Below are positions 22,807-34,124 of a stretch of 64,000 nt of DNA, piece by piece. The stretch is from Anaeramoeba flamelloides (Eukaryota; Metamonada; Anaeramoebidae): positions 3,353,001 through 3,417,000 of the forward strand of contig JANTQA010000070.1 in the NCBI GenBank assembly GCA_027625915.1. Direction: 5' to 3'. Made by a program: the position numbers and the translations under genes. A model generated the notes under the pieces. The model was not told where the DNA came from. It saw only the letters and a program-made list of their open reading frames with translations, and did no database searches. How positions within the stretch are numbered: position 1 is the first letter of the stretch; each line of letters starts with the position of its first letter.

Positions 22807-24495
22807 CATTTCCACCACACCATTTTTAGTTTTAATATTTTTCGAATAAATTTGCTGGTGTTTGGATAACAAATGGGAAAAGATTATCGCTTCATTTTCC
22901 TTATTTTTATTTCATTTTTTCTTTTAACAAAATTGTTCTAAAAGAAAGAGACCGTAATTTATGATCTCTATTTATTTGTTTGGTTCTTTTTTATTGTATT
23001 ACCCTGGCGGCACATTGGGTAAACTAAGAATCCTAAATGAAAGGAGTATTTATAAATCCATAAAAAGAGAATGATCTGAAAATTTTGTGAAATCTTATCT
23101 CAAATACTAGTAGTGTCATAAATTAGAACTCTATTTGAAAAAGAAAAATATGGGGGAATCAAATGAAATTTTATCCCAGTTAAATTTCAAATACCAGTAA
23201 AGAAAATAATAACATCTAAAACCTTTAAAACACAGTTAATTTTTAAATAAATTTAGAATATTGTTTTAATTATCTTGATGCTTTTTTAAAAAAAAAAAAA
23301 AAAAAAATTTAAATCAATAAAATTCAAATAATCTGTTATATAATTCTTGGTTTTGTTGAAGAGTTTATTTTAAAAAAAATATTATTTTCAAAGTGTAAAC
23401 AATACAGAAATAACAAATACATTAATTCGGATTTCAAAACCCAGTAAAAAAAAAAATTTTTTTTTTTACTAACTATTTTAATCTCTTTCTACTTTTTTTT
23501 CCTTAATTCACAAAACCAGTGATACCTTTTCTTAAAAACAATAAAAAAAAAGTACTCAACACAAATTATTAATATATAAAATTTCATCATATGACAAATT
23601 CACTTCGAGACTATTAAACTCTTTTAATGATACAAATCTATATTTCTTGTAATTTAAATAAATTAACAGAAATTTACACAATCAAAAAACAACTTATTGA
23701 TTAATCTCGATCAATTCAAGAAATATCAATAAACAAATATTCAAATTTAGGAAAGAAATAATCACTAAAATATACGTTTATTTGATATAATTGAAGTAAA
23801 AATAGCTGTTATCATTTAAATATGTTTGTAGTATTTGATTATTTGTTTTAAATTGACAAAATAAAATTTTCGTATTATGTAAGTTTCTCCCCCCCCCCCC
23901 ACCCCTTTTTTTTTCTTCTTTTTTTGATAATTGGAATAATCATCAAAAAGAATATTTTAATATAAAACCTATCAATTAATTCAGAAATAATCAATTCAAA
24001 AAAATGTATATCATCACCAATTTTTTGTTTTTTCCAGAAAATTATTAAATATTTCTCAAAATAATAAATAATTATTATAAATCTAAAAATTCACAATTAT
24101 AAAAAAAATATTATAAAGTTAATTGAGTTAAATTTTAGTTTTAATTTATGTTGAAAAAAAAAAAAAATAATTAAAATTTCAATCAACAAGAAATATAACA
24201 TAAAAAAAATAAGAAATTAGATTTTCATTATTTGTATTTTGAACAAGAAAAAATAATAAATCTTATTTTTTTCCGTAGGTATCGAAAATATAAGAAATAA
24301 TTGTCAAATTTATTAAAACTTTATTAATAGTGAAAATTGATCTAACTACAGATGAATTTCCCTTTTAACTTGAGAATTATATTGAAGGAGTTCCCAAATT
24401 AAAATTTTTACTTTCTTTTTAAAAATAATAATTCAAAAGATAAGAAAATTAAAATTTCATTTAAAATAGAATACTCTTACTTCAAATTGACACAC
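22807..24495. other. Gene-free region after the COMMD gene
   Basis: No gene was recognised. It contains long A/T homopolymers, an eleven-base C run with more C at 23889-23905, and nothing repeated elsewhere that I could confirm. Confidence 0.5.
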
Positions 24496-24501
24496 ATACA
24501 C

Positions 24502-24570
<69 letters not shown>
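24487..24570. repeat. CA then TA microsatellite
   Basis: An imperfect (CA)n block of about 45 bp passes directly into a (TA)n block of about 35 bp. A mirror arrangement (TA, TG, TA) occurs at 38950-39029. Confidence 0.9.
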
Positions 24571-24574
<4 letters not shown>

Positions 24575-24741
24575 TCATTTCACTCAAAGCTGGGACCAGT
24601 TAAAAATGAAAAATTCATCATTTTTTAAGAATAAACCAAACTATGATTGTTTAGGTATTAGAGAAATAATAAACTTCGGATCAGGGTAGATAATCATTGA
24701 GGAAATACCTGAACAAACTAGAAATTTCAAAAAAAAAAAAT

Positions 24742-25990
24742 GTTAAGGGAGTTGTCATTTTTGAAAATAAAATGAAATCTTGTCCCGATCTTGAAATTTT
24801 TTTTTTTGTAATTTGTGTTTCGACTTATGAAATGGATGAGTTAACCTCATTTAAACAATTTATTGATTTGAGTCTCTTTTTTGAGATCCAAAATTTACAT
24901 ATTTCCAATATAAAACGAAAAAAAGTAACCTATTATTTTGATCAAGATACAAGTTAATTCTTCAAAATGGTAAAACAAATTTTTCATTTTATGTTGGAAA
25001 GTATTGATTTCGAAAGTAAATTTTTTATTTGGTTTCTTTTTCTTTGATTAATATTTCAATTCAAATCTTAGCCATTAAAACTATTTGTAGTTTAGGTGAT
25101 TCAATAAATGAATATTTGGTAATAGTTTAAATATAGTTTATCAATTAAATTGAGATCTATTATGTAATAAAAATTTTTTCTTTAAAATGTTTTAAAATAG
25201 TTGTTTTCTGGTTTTCAAAAATCCAAAAAAATTACAAAAAAATTTTTAATTTTGAAAAATTTATTTAACAAATTGTTTGGTCTTATTCACAAGAATCCTT
25301 ATAACAATTCAATTCATTTTTGGCAGAAAAAAAATGATTTTGAATTTTGAGGATAAAATTAACTAATTCCCAAATATCTTCAAGAAAATTTTATTTTGAA
25401 AAATCGAATTTCATCTTAAAAAAAAAACAAAATTTAAGAGTAAAATTTTTAAATGACCACAAAAATTTGATTATTATAACTACTTTTCTTAAAAAAAATA
25501 CAATTATTTTTTAATCCGTTGAATATATCATTTTTTTTTGGTTAACCAAAAGTTTTATCTCAAAAAAGAAAAACAATCTTTATATTAATATTACTGGTAA
25601 TAAAGAATTTCTATAGTATAATAATGATCAAAATGACAATAAACGGGGTAAAAAATTGTTAAATCGTGAGAAATAAAATGAATTTAATAGTTTTCGATTT
25701 CAGAAAAAATGGAAAAAAAAAAATGGTTTCACAAAAAATAATATTCTTTTATGGCTTTCTTAGTCGACCAGAATTTTTTGACACTTGGGATCTACAAAAT
25801 TCGAAAGTAGAGGATACCACCAATAACATATATAAAAATTTTACCTTGTTGTCGTCGAAGACTAGTCCCTTAAAATTTTTTTTGGAACATTTCATTGGAA
25901 AGTCTCATGTAAAATTTCTCAATTTCTTTAAAAAATTAAAATCATTGATAATACGATTTTTTGATTGTAAATATATTGATTTTAAAATAA
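24742..25990 (+). repeat. Dispersed repeat family G, uninterrupted copy
   Basis: About 1.25 kb, collinear with 57496-59490 except that the second copy carries an 846-bp insertion. It starts TTAAGGGAGTTGTC. Near 25875 the strand complement gives TTAAGGGACTAGTC, hinting at short terminal inverted repeats. Open frames at 24697-24957 and 25666-26019 lie inside and are disrupted in the other copy, so they are probably not genes. This copy preserves the empty target sites of two elements found in the other copy. Confidence 0.7.
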
Positions 25991-26199
25991 AATACAAATC
26001 ATCACTTTTCTACAAGTAAATTTGTAGTTTAAAACGTTTTTTTTTTTTCAAGTTGACTTTCTTAAAAAAAAAGAAAAAAAAAAAATAGAAATTGAAAAAG
26101 TAGATTGAATATAAGTAGTAATTGGTTAAAAATCAAAAAAAAAAAAAAAAAAAAACCAATGCTATTGTTAATTAATAATATTCAGAAATTAGTAAAACT

Positions 26200-26475
26200 T
26201 TACTTTTGGTTAATTTAATTTAATTTGATAATTGATCATGAATGTTCATTAAGTGATTGTTGTTTAATGCTTGTAAATTCTAATACTTTTTAGTCTTATT
26301 TATTTTTGACCTTTGGTATTTTTTAGACTTTGCTTTTCGGTTTTTGTTTTCGAGTTACCCATACTTTTGTGTTCTGTATTTCCATTATTAAAAAGTAACC
26401 ACTTGATCTTTTTCCCTTTTAACTCTTCTTCCCAATATAAAGAAGATTCCAGTAAAGAAAAAAAAGAAAAAAATA
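26200..26475 (+). repeat. Dispersed repeat family H, copy 1
   Basis: Collinear with 33270-33575: 'ggttaatttaatttaatttgataattg', 'cgagttacccata', 'ccacttgatctttttcc' and 'aactcttcttccc' blocks. The 61-codon frame at 26313 lies within it and is not called. Confidence 0.65.
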
Positions 26476-27057
26476 AAAAATTCCAATTTTACAATTAAAT
26501 TGGGTGTGATGCCACTGGGGTCTCTTAGAAGTTCTTCAATTTTTTTTTTTTTAGTTATTAAAAAATTTTTGAGTATTTTCGATTTTCAGGGATATTTTGT
26601 CGATGCTTCATTAATTCAATTTTTTTTATTAAGTTAAAATTGAGATGATAAATAAATAAAAAGTTTGTTAATTGTACTGAAAGTATATTTTTGGTGAAAA
26701 AATGCTAAAAAATATATTTATTTATTGTTTTTGGAAAACAATTACAAGATAATTATCTCCAAAAAGTGTTCTAGAGTGACGAGTCTTTTTTATAAAAAAA
26801 AAATAGAATTTTTTCAAGATCTTGAAAAACATTTTGTTTGTAGTTACAGTTTTGATTTCTAAAACCAATGAGTTAAAATCATTGAGACAATTATTCAGAA
26901 AGAAATTTACCCAATTCAAAAATTGACATTTCAAATATTTTAAGTACGAGTTTAAATAATATATTAACATATCTTTTCTTTCCAATCACCCAAGTATCCA
27001 AACTCCATTAACTTTTAATTTTTTATTATTATTTTTTTTTCTAATCTTTATTCATAG

Positions 27058-27415
27058 TATCTCATATTCACTTGAAACACAATATGATTATGGATTTAAT
27101 GATTATGAAAGGACAACTTACAGATTCCAAAAGCAAGTTATGTGCTTTGAAACTTTAGATGAAAGATATAAAGTTTACAAAAACACCAAAAGCTTTTATA
27201 AATTATCCTTAGTGAAAAGCCCCCATTTACACAGCACCACCAGAATGACTTTAGAAAAAAACATCCCTATGAAAAAAAACTTTATAAAAGTTCTTAAAAA
27301 TAATCTTAAATGGGATGACTTTAAATTTTTCACTCGGATCTATCACCTTTGGAGATCTTGTACTATATCCAAAAAAACTTTTTTTTCTTTCAAAATCCAA
27401 TCCTTGAGAAATTAA
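27058..27415 (+). CDS. Orphan terminal exon of an unidentified protein
   Basis: A pyrimidine-rich tract ending TTCATAG at 27057 is followed by 118 open codons to TAA. The translated stretch has normal amino-acid variety and balanced codons: YSLETQYDYGFNDYERTTY near the start, then FETLDERYKVYKNT, LVKSPHLHSTTRMTLEKN and WDDFKFFTRIYHLWRSC. That contrasts with surrounding homopolymer frames, so it is probably a true last exon read in the phase that leaves one base at its start. No family was recognised. The pattern of short beta-like segments could fit many folds. Upstream exons were not located; sequence immediately before it is repeat. If it starts independently, the first ATG is at 27140. Confidence 0.4.
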
Positions 27416-27520
27416 AAAATTAAAACCAGTAATAATAGTAATAGTACTAAATGTTTTTTTTATTCTTCAGTTTTGAATGATTTTATTTATTGTTATTTTA
27501 TTATCATATTTTATATTTTT

Positions 27521-28434
27521 TAGGGTAAGTTCTATTTAAATAAGAGTTTAATACCAGAAGTCATCACTTTCACTTTTTGAAAAATTTCCAATAAGATTAG
27601 AAAACAATATTGTTTATTTAGTTGTGTTTTTGTTTGATATTCAATATTTAAAGTGCTTATTTTAAAAAAAAAATATTAAATTATTTTCCAACAGGTAATA
27701 AAATTCCACAATCGAATGTTGAGATAAGAACAATTTAACATTTCCCACAGTATATAAAACAGATCAACTTTACACTCATGTGTGGTATTTAATATTATGT
27801 GGGAAAATGAAATAAATCAATGTTTTTCAACAAGTACTTTAAATACTAAAAAGTAACTTGATAATCAACCAAATTACAGTGATCAAAATAATGCGTGCAC
27901 AAATACTATAATCCGTGTTTCAAAATGTTATCCGTACTTTTTTTTATTCTTATACCAAGGCAACATCCAATCTACTACCAAATAGTATACCTAAGTACAA
28001 ATCAATTTTGAAAGTAAAGGTCTGGTTATCTTTAGTAAAATTTAAATTATTCATACAAATAGTTGAAAATTTTTCATAATATTCTCAATTTTTTTGAAAT
28101 TTTTTGTTTTTTTGATGATTAAAATTTTCTGAAAAATTAACTCTATTTTTTGAGATAAATTTTCCAATTTGATCCTTCATTTTTAGAATTTCTTTTTAAA
28201 TAATAGAACTTTTTGAAACAAGTACCATATTTTTTTAGGGTTTATTATTGGTTTCTTTGATTGGTTAATGTATAGGTCAACTATAACAAAAAAACAGGCT
28301 TTTTATTTTGAAACACGCATTAAATTTTTTTGCACGCTTTATTTTGACTACAGTAAACAATATTGTTTTCGAATCTTATTGGTTATTTTTCAAAAAGTTA
28401 AAAATTTTGACTTTATAGTCATTACTCCCTTAAA
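27521..28434 (+). mobile_element. Inverted-repeat element family I, interrupted by a family A MITE
   Basis: The left arm (AGGGTAAGTTCTATTT, then CCAATAAGATTAGAAAACAA) is complemented by 28360-28434 (ACAATATTGTTTTCGAATCT ... ACTCCCTTAA). The nested MITE at 27877-28353 sits between. A shorter uninterrupted relative lies at 31011-31236. The nesting shows that family I was resident before this family A insertion. It is non-coding. Confidence 0.7.
27877..28353 (+). mobile_element. MITE family A, best-preserved copy, nested
   Basis: The element is 477 bp with TA at 27875-27876 and 28354-28355. The left end is CAGTGATCAAAATAATGCGT. The right end complements as CTGTAGTCAAAATAAAGCGT. The paired ends extend for about 50 bp through a second cGTGTTTCAAAA box. 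The interior is very close to 2398-2882. The 67-codon frame at 28268-28471 crosses the right end and is not a gene. Confidence 0.85.
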
Positions 28435-28622
28435 GATTCAAGAAAGTAAAAACATGGTTTTTGCACCATAAAAAGACTTAATCAGAACACACTCTCATGC
28501 TGAAATCTTTTTTATAAAGTATAAAGTCTTATTAATCTCACAACACTCTTTTTAAATATCAAAATAAATATTTAGAAAATCATTTTTTCTTTCATAATTT
28601 CTGAATCTTCTTGTTTATTAAA

Positions 28623-31600
28623 ATGAACAAAAACTTGCAAATACTTCAAAACAAACCAAACAACTGGAAAGCAGCTCGTGACTTGTTAAGAGAATACCGA
28701 GAAAAACAACAACGAAACTCTTTTGAAATTATGAAATACGGATTACCATTAATCAATAAAAAAAGTAAAACACTTTCAAAAGAGGAATTATTTGAAGTGA
28801 TGGAACAAGTTTTTTTAGCAGGTCTTGATGTCAATCTTGAAGAATCAAACGCTCTTCTTTTAAAATTACAAAAGCAGTTCCCCAAATCACTTCGTGTAAC
28901 AAAGCTTTCCGGTTTATTTGAAGAGGCCGTGGGTAATTGGAAAAAGGCAGAAAATATTTATCAATCGATCCTCAAAAACAACCCTTCTGATCAAATTGCT
29001 CAAAAACGATTAGTATGCATTTCGAAAGCACAGGGCAATACTAAACTCACAATTCAAAATTTAAATAAATATTTGTCTCATTTCCAGGGAGACACCGAAG
29101 CATGGGAAGAACTTTTAGATCTTTACCTTTCTCAGCAATGGTTTGCTTTTTACATTTTTTTTTTTTCATTTTTTTTTTTTTTTTTTTTTTTCAATTTATT
29201 TTTTTTAATTTCAATTTTCTTTTAATTTTTTTTCCTTTTTTGATCGAATTGTGCTCCTTTTTGGTTTTGTGACTTAAAGATCCCTAGGTGGAAATTTTAT
29301 CTTAAAATTAAAAAAAACAACAAAAAAATTGGGGTTGTTTCGATTTTTTATTGGACAACAAAAAGTATTTTATTTTTCAATCTCCAAAAGCTACAATTTA
29401 ATTTCGTTAACCTTTTTAAAGATTTTTGGTTTCAGAAAACAACAATAGAATTTCAAGACGGTATCTAAAGAAAAAATAATTTAAGGGAGTCGTAACACCA
29501 TAACAACCACTGAAATTGAAATATGTGATAGCTTATTAAAAATTCTATTGGTCTATTAAGTTCTAGATTCTCCAAAAAAAAAAAAAAAAATCTAAAACTT
29601 CTAATTTTGATAATATCAAAAATAAAAATTTCAGAGAAATTATTCTTGAAAAAAAAAATTAAAGATTTTCGAAATTTATTTAATTTTTTTTAGGAGATTA
29701 TTTTTTGAGATATAAGACTAAACCCTTTTACTTTGTATTTTCAGATTATATTTATATAATACTTTGTAATTATTTAATTATAACCATATCTACAAATATT
29801 CTCCAAATCTAAATCTTCTAGAGATCTCAAAAAAAATAATTATAATAGTAAAATATTTTTTTTTGAAAATTCTATTTTGGAAAAGAGAATCCCAAGGTTT
29901 TATTGATATTTCTTATATAAATTTTTATTTCCTAGTGTAAAGTTTTTAAAAAGCAGTTCATTTTATTTGGGTAATACTCTTTTAATATTATTAAACAATT
30001 TTATGTTAGAATACATAAATTCTCTTTTTTTTTATCTTACTTGAAATGTTTTAGTAACTTATTTATTATTAATAAAATAATAAACCACCTTTTGTTTTTA
30101 TCTTACAAAAGTGCCATAAATATTTTCTATATAATTCTTTTGAATTTTAATAAATATAAATATATCCTTATTTTAGAAGTATTAAACTGGGATTTATTTA
30201 AACTCGCTTTTTGACAATATTTACTCAACTTCAATTAATCAATTTAACAAAATATATCTGAACAAAAAAATCAAAAAAAAAACTATTTCTATTACCTTTC
30301 CAATATTTAAAATTCGTTATTTTGTGAATTTTAAAAAATACCCACTTTGGATTCATAATAATTATTCATTTCGAAGTACAAGATTAATTTATCATTTTTA
30401 TTTCAATTTCTAATCAGTTTTAGTAAAATGTGTAATTATTTGGAATTGTGAGAATCTATTTTATAAGGGTTAATTGCAAATCATGATATTGATTTTCATA
30501 CCAGTGTTAAAAATTAATTCGAATTTAATACTTAATAACTATTCAAGTAATTTTAACATATTTTAGAATTAGAAAAATAATAATTTCGATTCATACAAAA
30601 TCTTCAAAGAAACAATTAATTTTGAAAAATAAACAAACTAAATCAGTGATCAAATAAAAAGATAATTTTACTTTGTGGTTTTATAACTGGTTGGTGGTAT
30701 TATTGAAACTTTAGATAGACAATACTTTATATTTTTGGAATAACCCTTGAATCCCAACTTATTATTATATTAGATTAACTAACAATGCAAACACCCAGGA
30801 TAATAAAAATCCACAAGTGTATTCTATATTTTTAATTCGCTTTAGTTAAAAACAATCACTTGACAGAATAATTTTTTAAAAACAAAAGTTTAAATTCAAA
30901 ATATTTCACAAAAAGGTTTAATATAAAATCAACGATCTTAAAGACTCTTTACCATTTCGTTTTTTTTTTTTTATTGATCAAAGTACATATTGTTCCTTTT
31001 ATAATTTTTAGAGTAAGTTCAATTCAAATAAGAGTCTTATACCAGAAGTCAACACTTTCTCTTTTTTTTAAATTTTCAATTGGATCTGGAAATTGTCTTG
31101 TTTATTTAGGATGTGTATAGTTGAAATTGAGTATTCAAAGTACTTGTTGAAAAACAATATTGTTTTCTAATCTCTTTCAAAATATTAAAAAAGTGAAAAT
31201 TTTGACTTTATGGTGGTTACTCCCTTAAATTCACTTATTTTGCATTTAGTGGAAGAAAAAACAGCAAGATCCTGATACAGCAGTTTAAAAAAGTGAGTAC
31301 TTTTTTAAAACCTTTTTTGAAAGGTTTTTGATTTTAAATAAAGTGAAAATTTTTTCAGAATTAAAACTTTTTGAAAGTAATCTATTGTAGTAAAGTGTGA
31401 GGTTTCAACCTTTAAATTTGAGGTAGAGGTTGGGATCTGATGAAAAGTGCTTGATTAAAAAAATCCACACTTTATTAAAACATAAAACTTCTAGAAAAGT
31501 TAAAAATCTAAATATCTCATAAAAAAAAAAAAAAAAATGTAATCACTTTTTGAAAATGGCGGTAAATGAATTTTTCATTATATTTAAAAGATTCAAATTT

Positions 31601-34124
31601 AAGATTTCCAATCACACAATATTGATCCACGAGCTAAAAATCTTTTAAAATTAGCATTTTAACAACTTACTGCGCAAATTGAGAATCTAAACTTTAATAG
31701 ATCGCTTTTTATCTTTTTTTTATTAAAAATTAATTTTTATCAATCTTTAACAATAAAAATACAATCATTACAGATTTATTAAAAAAATCGATACTAAAAG
31801 TTTTAAAAAGTGTTACTAAAACTGCTTAAAAGAGCTAAGCAAATAGTTTGAGCAAGACTTTTAAAAATTCATGTAACTTGCTTTTTTAAAAATGAATGTA
31901 TTAAAAATTATAAATAAACTAAATTCCAAAAATTTGGACACAGCTTAAACAGTTGAAAGAATAACAATACTACACTTTCAATTCAATTTGGAAATAATTT
32001 TGATTTTACAAACTATTATTTCATTTTTTGTCTTTTTTGTTTTGTTTTCATTTCCTTTTTATTCCAGTTAGATAATCTGTTTCGTAGATCTGAAATTTTT
32101 TTTCAATTGTTGATAGAAGGTTAGTGTTGAGTTTGTTAAATAGGAAAAATCACATACAATTGGTAGATTGTATCTTATCATTTGATCGATCAACAATTGT
32201 TGGTGAAATTTCAATAAATTCACCAATACAATTTTTTGTTCCCCTCGTTTCATTATTTTGGACATTGAAATTTTTATTTTTTCCGTTTATATTTTGCTTC
32301 TTTTATTTGGATGGAAATGATTACTTATCAAAACATTAATACTAAATAACTTAAATGTGGTCTTATATCACGCTTGGAAAAATATAATAAATTGAGGTGT
32401 TTTTTTTTGCCTATTTTTGATTTTGGGTGTGTCCCAATTTTTGGAATGGTGGTTTAGCTACAATATTCATTTTAAAAAATTGAGTCACAAAAAGTTGAAA
32501 AGAAATTATCAAAATTTTTTTGTTTTCATATTCTCAATTTGTAACCGCTTTTTATTGAATTGGGTTTCTAATTTTTTATTTCGTTTTTTAAGATTGGAAA
32601 ATTAAATGAAATTTTTGTCTGGTTGTTCTTGTTATTATTGAAGAAGTGTAAATTACAGTCATTTTAAAAAAGTGAAGACTTTTTTTTTTTTTTTTTTATG
32701 AGATATTTAGATTTTTAACTTTTCTAGAAGTTTTATGTTTTAATAAAGTGTGGATTTTTTAAAAAAAGTGTTTTTCTTCAGATCCCAACCTCTACCTCAA
32801 ATTTAAAGGTTGAAACCTCACACTTTACTACAATAGATTACTTTCAAAAAGTTTTAATTCTGAAAAAATTTTCACTTTATTTAAAATCAAAAACCTTTCA
32901 AAAAAGGTTTTAAAAAAGTACTCACTTTTTTAAAATGACTATACACTCAAGATGTACTTTAACTTAAATTTGTAAAAGGGTAATTTTAGGGAGTAAAATC
33001 ATAGAGTTCACACTTTTTCATAAAAAGGGCATACCTGAATTAGATTTAACTTTATAAAGGCAAAAAACAAAAAATTGAAAAACAAATAAAGAACAAAGAT
33101 CAATGAAAATTCAAAAAATTGAAATTTAATAAGGTATTAAAAGTATCAATTAGTGTAAAATAAAAAAATCCAAAACAATGATATTGGTTGATTTAAGTGA
33201 CTCTCAAAATCACAGAAACAATACTTTTGTTTAATTTAATTAAGAACATCCTAAAACCACAGCCACGATATTTTTGGTTAATTTAATTTAATTTGATAAT
33301 TGTTGATTATGAAAATTCATTTCAGGATCGTTGTTTAATTGTTTTCATTAATTTTTTCTTTTTGATCTCGTTTTTTTTTTAAAACCCTTGATATTTTTTA
33401 ATATGCTTTTTTGATTGTTCATTTTTATTTTCAAGTTACCCATACCGTCGTATTTCAGTGTTCCAGTATTAGCAAGTCACCACTTGATCTTTTTCCTTTG
33501 TAACTCTTCTTCCCGATATAAAGAAAATCCATCTAGTGAAAAATGGAAAAAAAATGAATTTTTGTCTGCTTATTTTTTCAATTTCTCTCATCAAAACAAC
33601 AATTCTATTTTGCAAATTAAACAGAAATAAACTTTTTTTAATTTCAACTTTAATCTGATTTGCCAAATATCTAATGAATTTCTCTAATAAATTTTTATAA
33701 ATCATTCAATATTGATTTGTCTCCAATTATTTATTTATTAATTACTTGATTTTATAGCTATTCCAAAGCATTATTTTGTTGTGAAGAATTGATTCTTGCC
33801 GAGCCTGATAATTATCAACATCATTATCAGATTGCAAACATTTATTATACTATTGGGAAGAGATCAGATTTAATAAAAGCAAGACAATATTATGCTCATT
33901 CAATAAAATTATTAACAGAGCAAAATTTAAAATCTTTTTATGGTCTATATTTAACTACAAATAAATTAAAGTCCTTATTTTCAAGAAATTTAAATCAATC
34001 AGAAACACAAATAAATGAACAACTTTTACAATTTGCCAAAGATAAAATAAAAAATTTTTATTTGCAAAAAGAAGATAATAATACAAAAACTACTTTTCTT
34101 AAATTACTTGAAACAGACAAATAA
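28623..34124 (+). CDS. EMC2: ER membrane protein complex subunit 2 (EMC2)
   Basis: EMC2 is the cytosolic TPR subunit that scaffolds the EMC insertase, which inserts tail-anchored and multipass membrane proteins at the ER. Exon 1 is 28623-29140 and exon 2 is 33758-34124. The junction codon TG|C is in phase and gives 294 residues (human EMC2 has 297). Matches by eye include LREYREKQQRNSFEI near residue 22, the FLAGLDV helix (64-70), LLKLQKQFPKSLRVTKLSG (79-97), ISKAQGN then LNKYL (147-151), and across the junction YSKALFCCEELILAEPDN. TPR units lie roughly at 91-124, 125-158 and 159-210. No signal peptide or membrane segment is present, as expected. The ATG at 28623 is the first in frame. The 4617-nt intron holds at least four repeats and begins with a T-rich tract. 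Confidence 0.95.
29141..31010. other. EMC2 intron, proximal part
   Basis: The donor at 29141 is followed by a T-rich tract (29150-29235). The rest is AT-rich without exons. A TTAAGGGAGTCGTAACACC motif at 29482 resembles the ends of families G and I but no partner end was found. Confidence 0.5.
31011..31236 (+). mobile_element. Inverted-repeat element family I, short copy
   Basis: It begins near AGAGTAAGTTCAATTC and ends at GGTTACTCCCTTAA. Both ends match the outer ends of 27521-28434, and the centre has the same AACAATATTGTTTTCTAAT palindrome-like box. It is about 226 bp and intronic. Confidence 0.65.
31278..31562 (+). mobile_element. MITE family J, copy 1, in the EMC2 intron
   Basis: The element is 285 bp, with TA at 31276-31277 and 31563-31564. 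The ends are CAGCAGTTTAAAAAAGTGAG and, complemented, CCGCCATTTTCAAAAAGTGA. The interior is close to the reverse complement of 32656-32941 (AGGTTTCAACC and GAGGTAGAGGTTGGGATCTG boxes). It is non-coding. Confidence 0.85.
31563..32655. other. EMC2 intron, spacer between two inverted MITEs
   Basis: About 1.1 kb between the two family J copies. Overlapping frames at 32068-32265 (-) and 32124-32339 (+) were inspected; neither shows splice signals or a recognised family. Because the flanking MITEs are inverted, this spacer would be the loop of a long stem. Confidence 0.45.
32656..32941 (-). mobile_element. MITE family J, copy 2, in the EMC2 intron
   Basis: The element is 286 bp, with TA at 32654-32655 and 32942-32943. 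The ends are CAGTCATTTTAAAAAAGTGA and, complemented, TAGTCATTTTAAAAAAGTGA, almost identical. It is inverted relative to copy 1 and nearly the same over its whole length, suggesting recent activity. Confidence 0.87.
33270..33575 (+). repeat. Dispersed repeat family H, copy 2, in the EMC2 intron
   Basis: Collinear with 26200-26475. Frames at 33415-33630 (+) and 33469-33705 (-) fall inside and are not called. The acceptor for EMC2 exon 2 follows at 33756-33757. Confidence 0.65.

Noticed and set aside
24697-26019. Two plus-strand frames (86 and 117 codons) with fair protein character
   Set aside because: They lie in a dispersed repeat whose other copy (57496-59490) does not keep the frames open.
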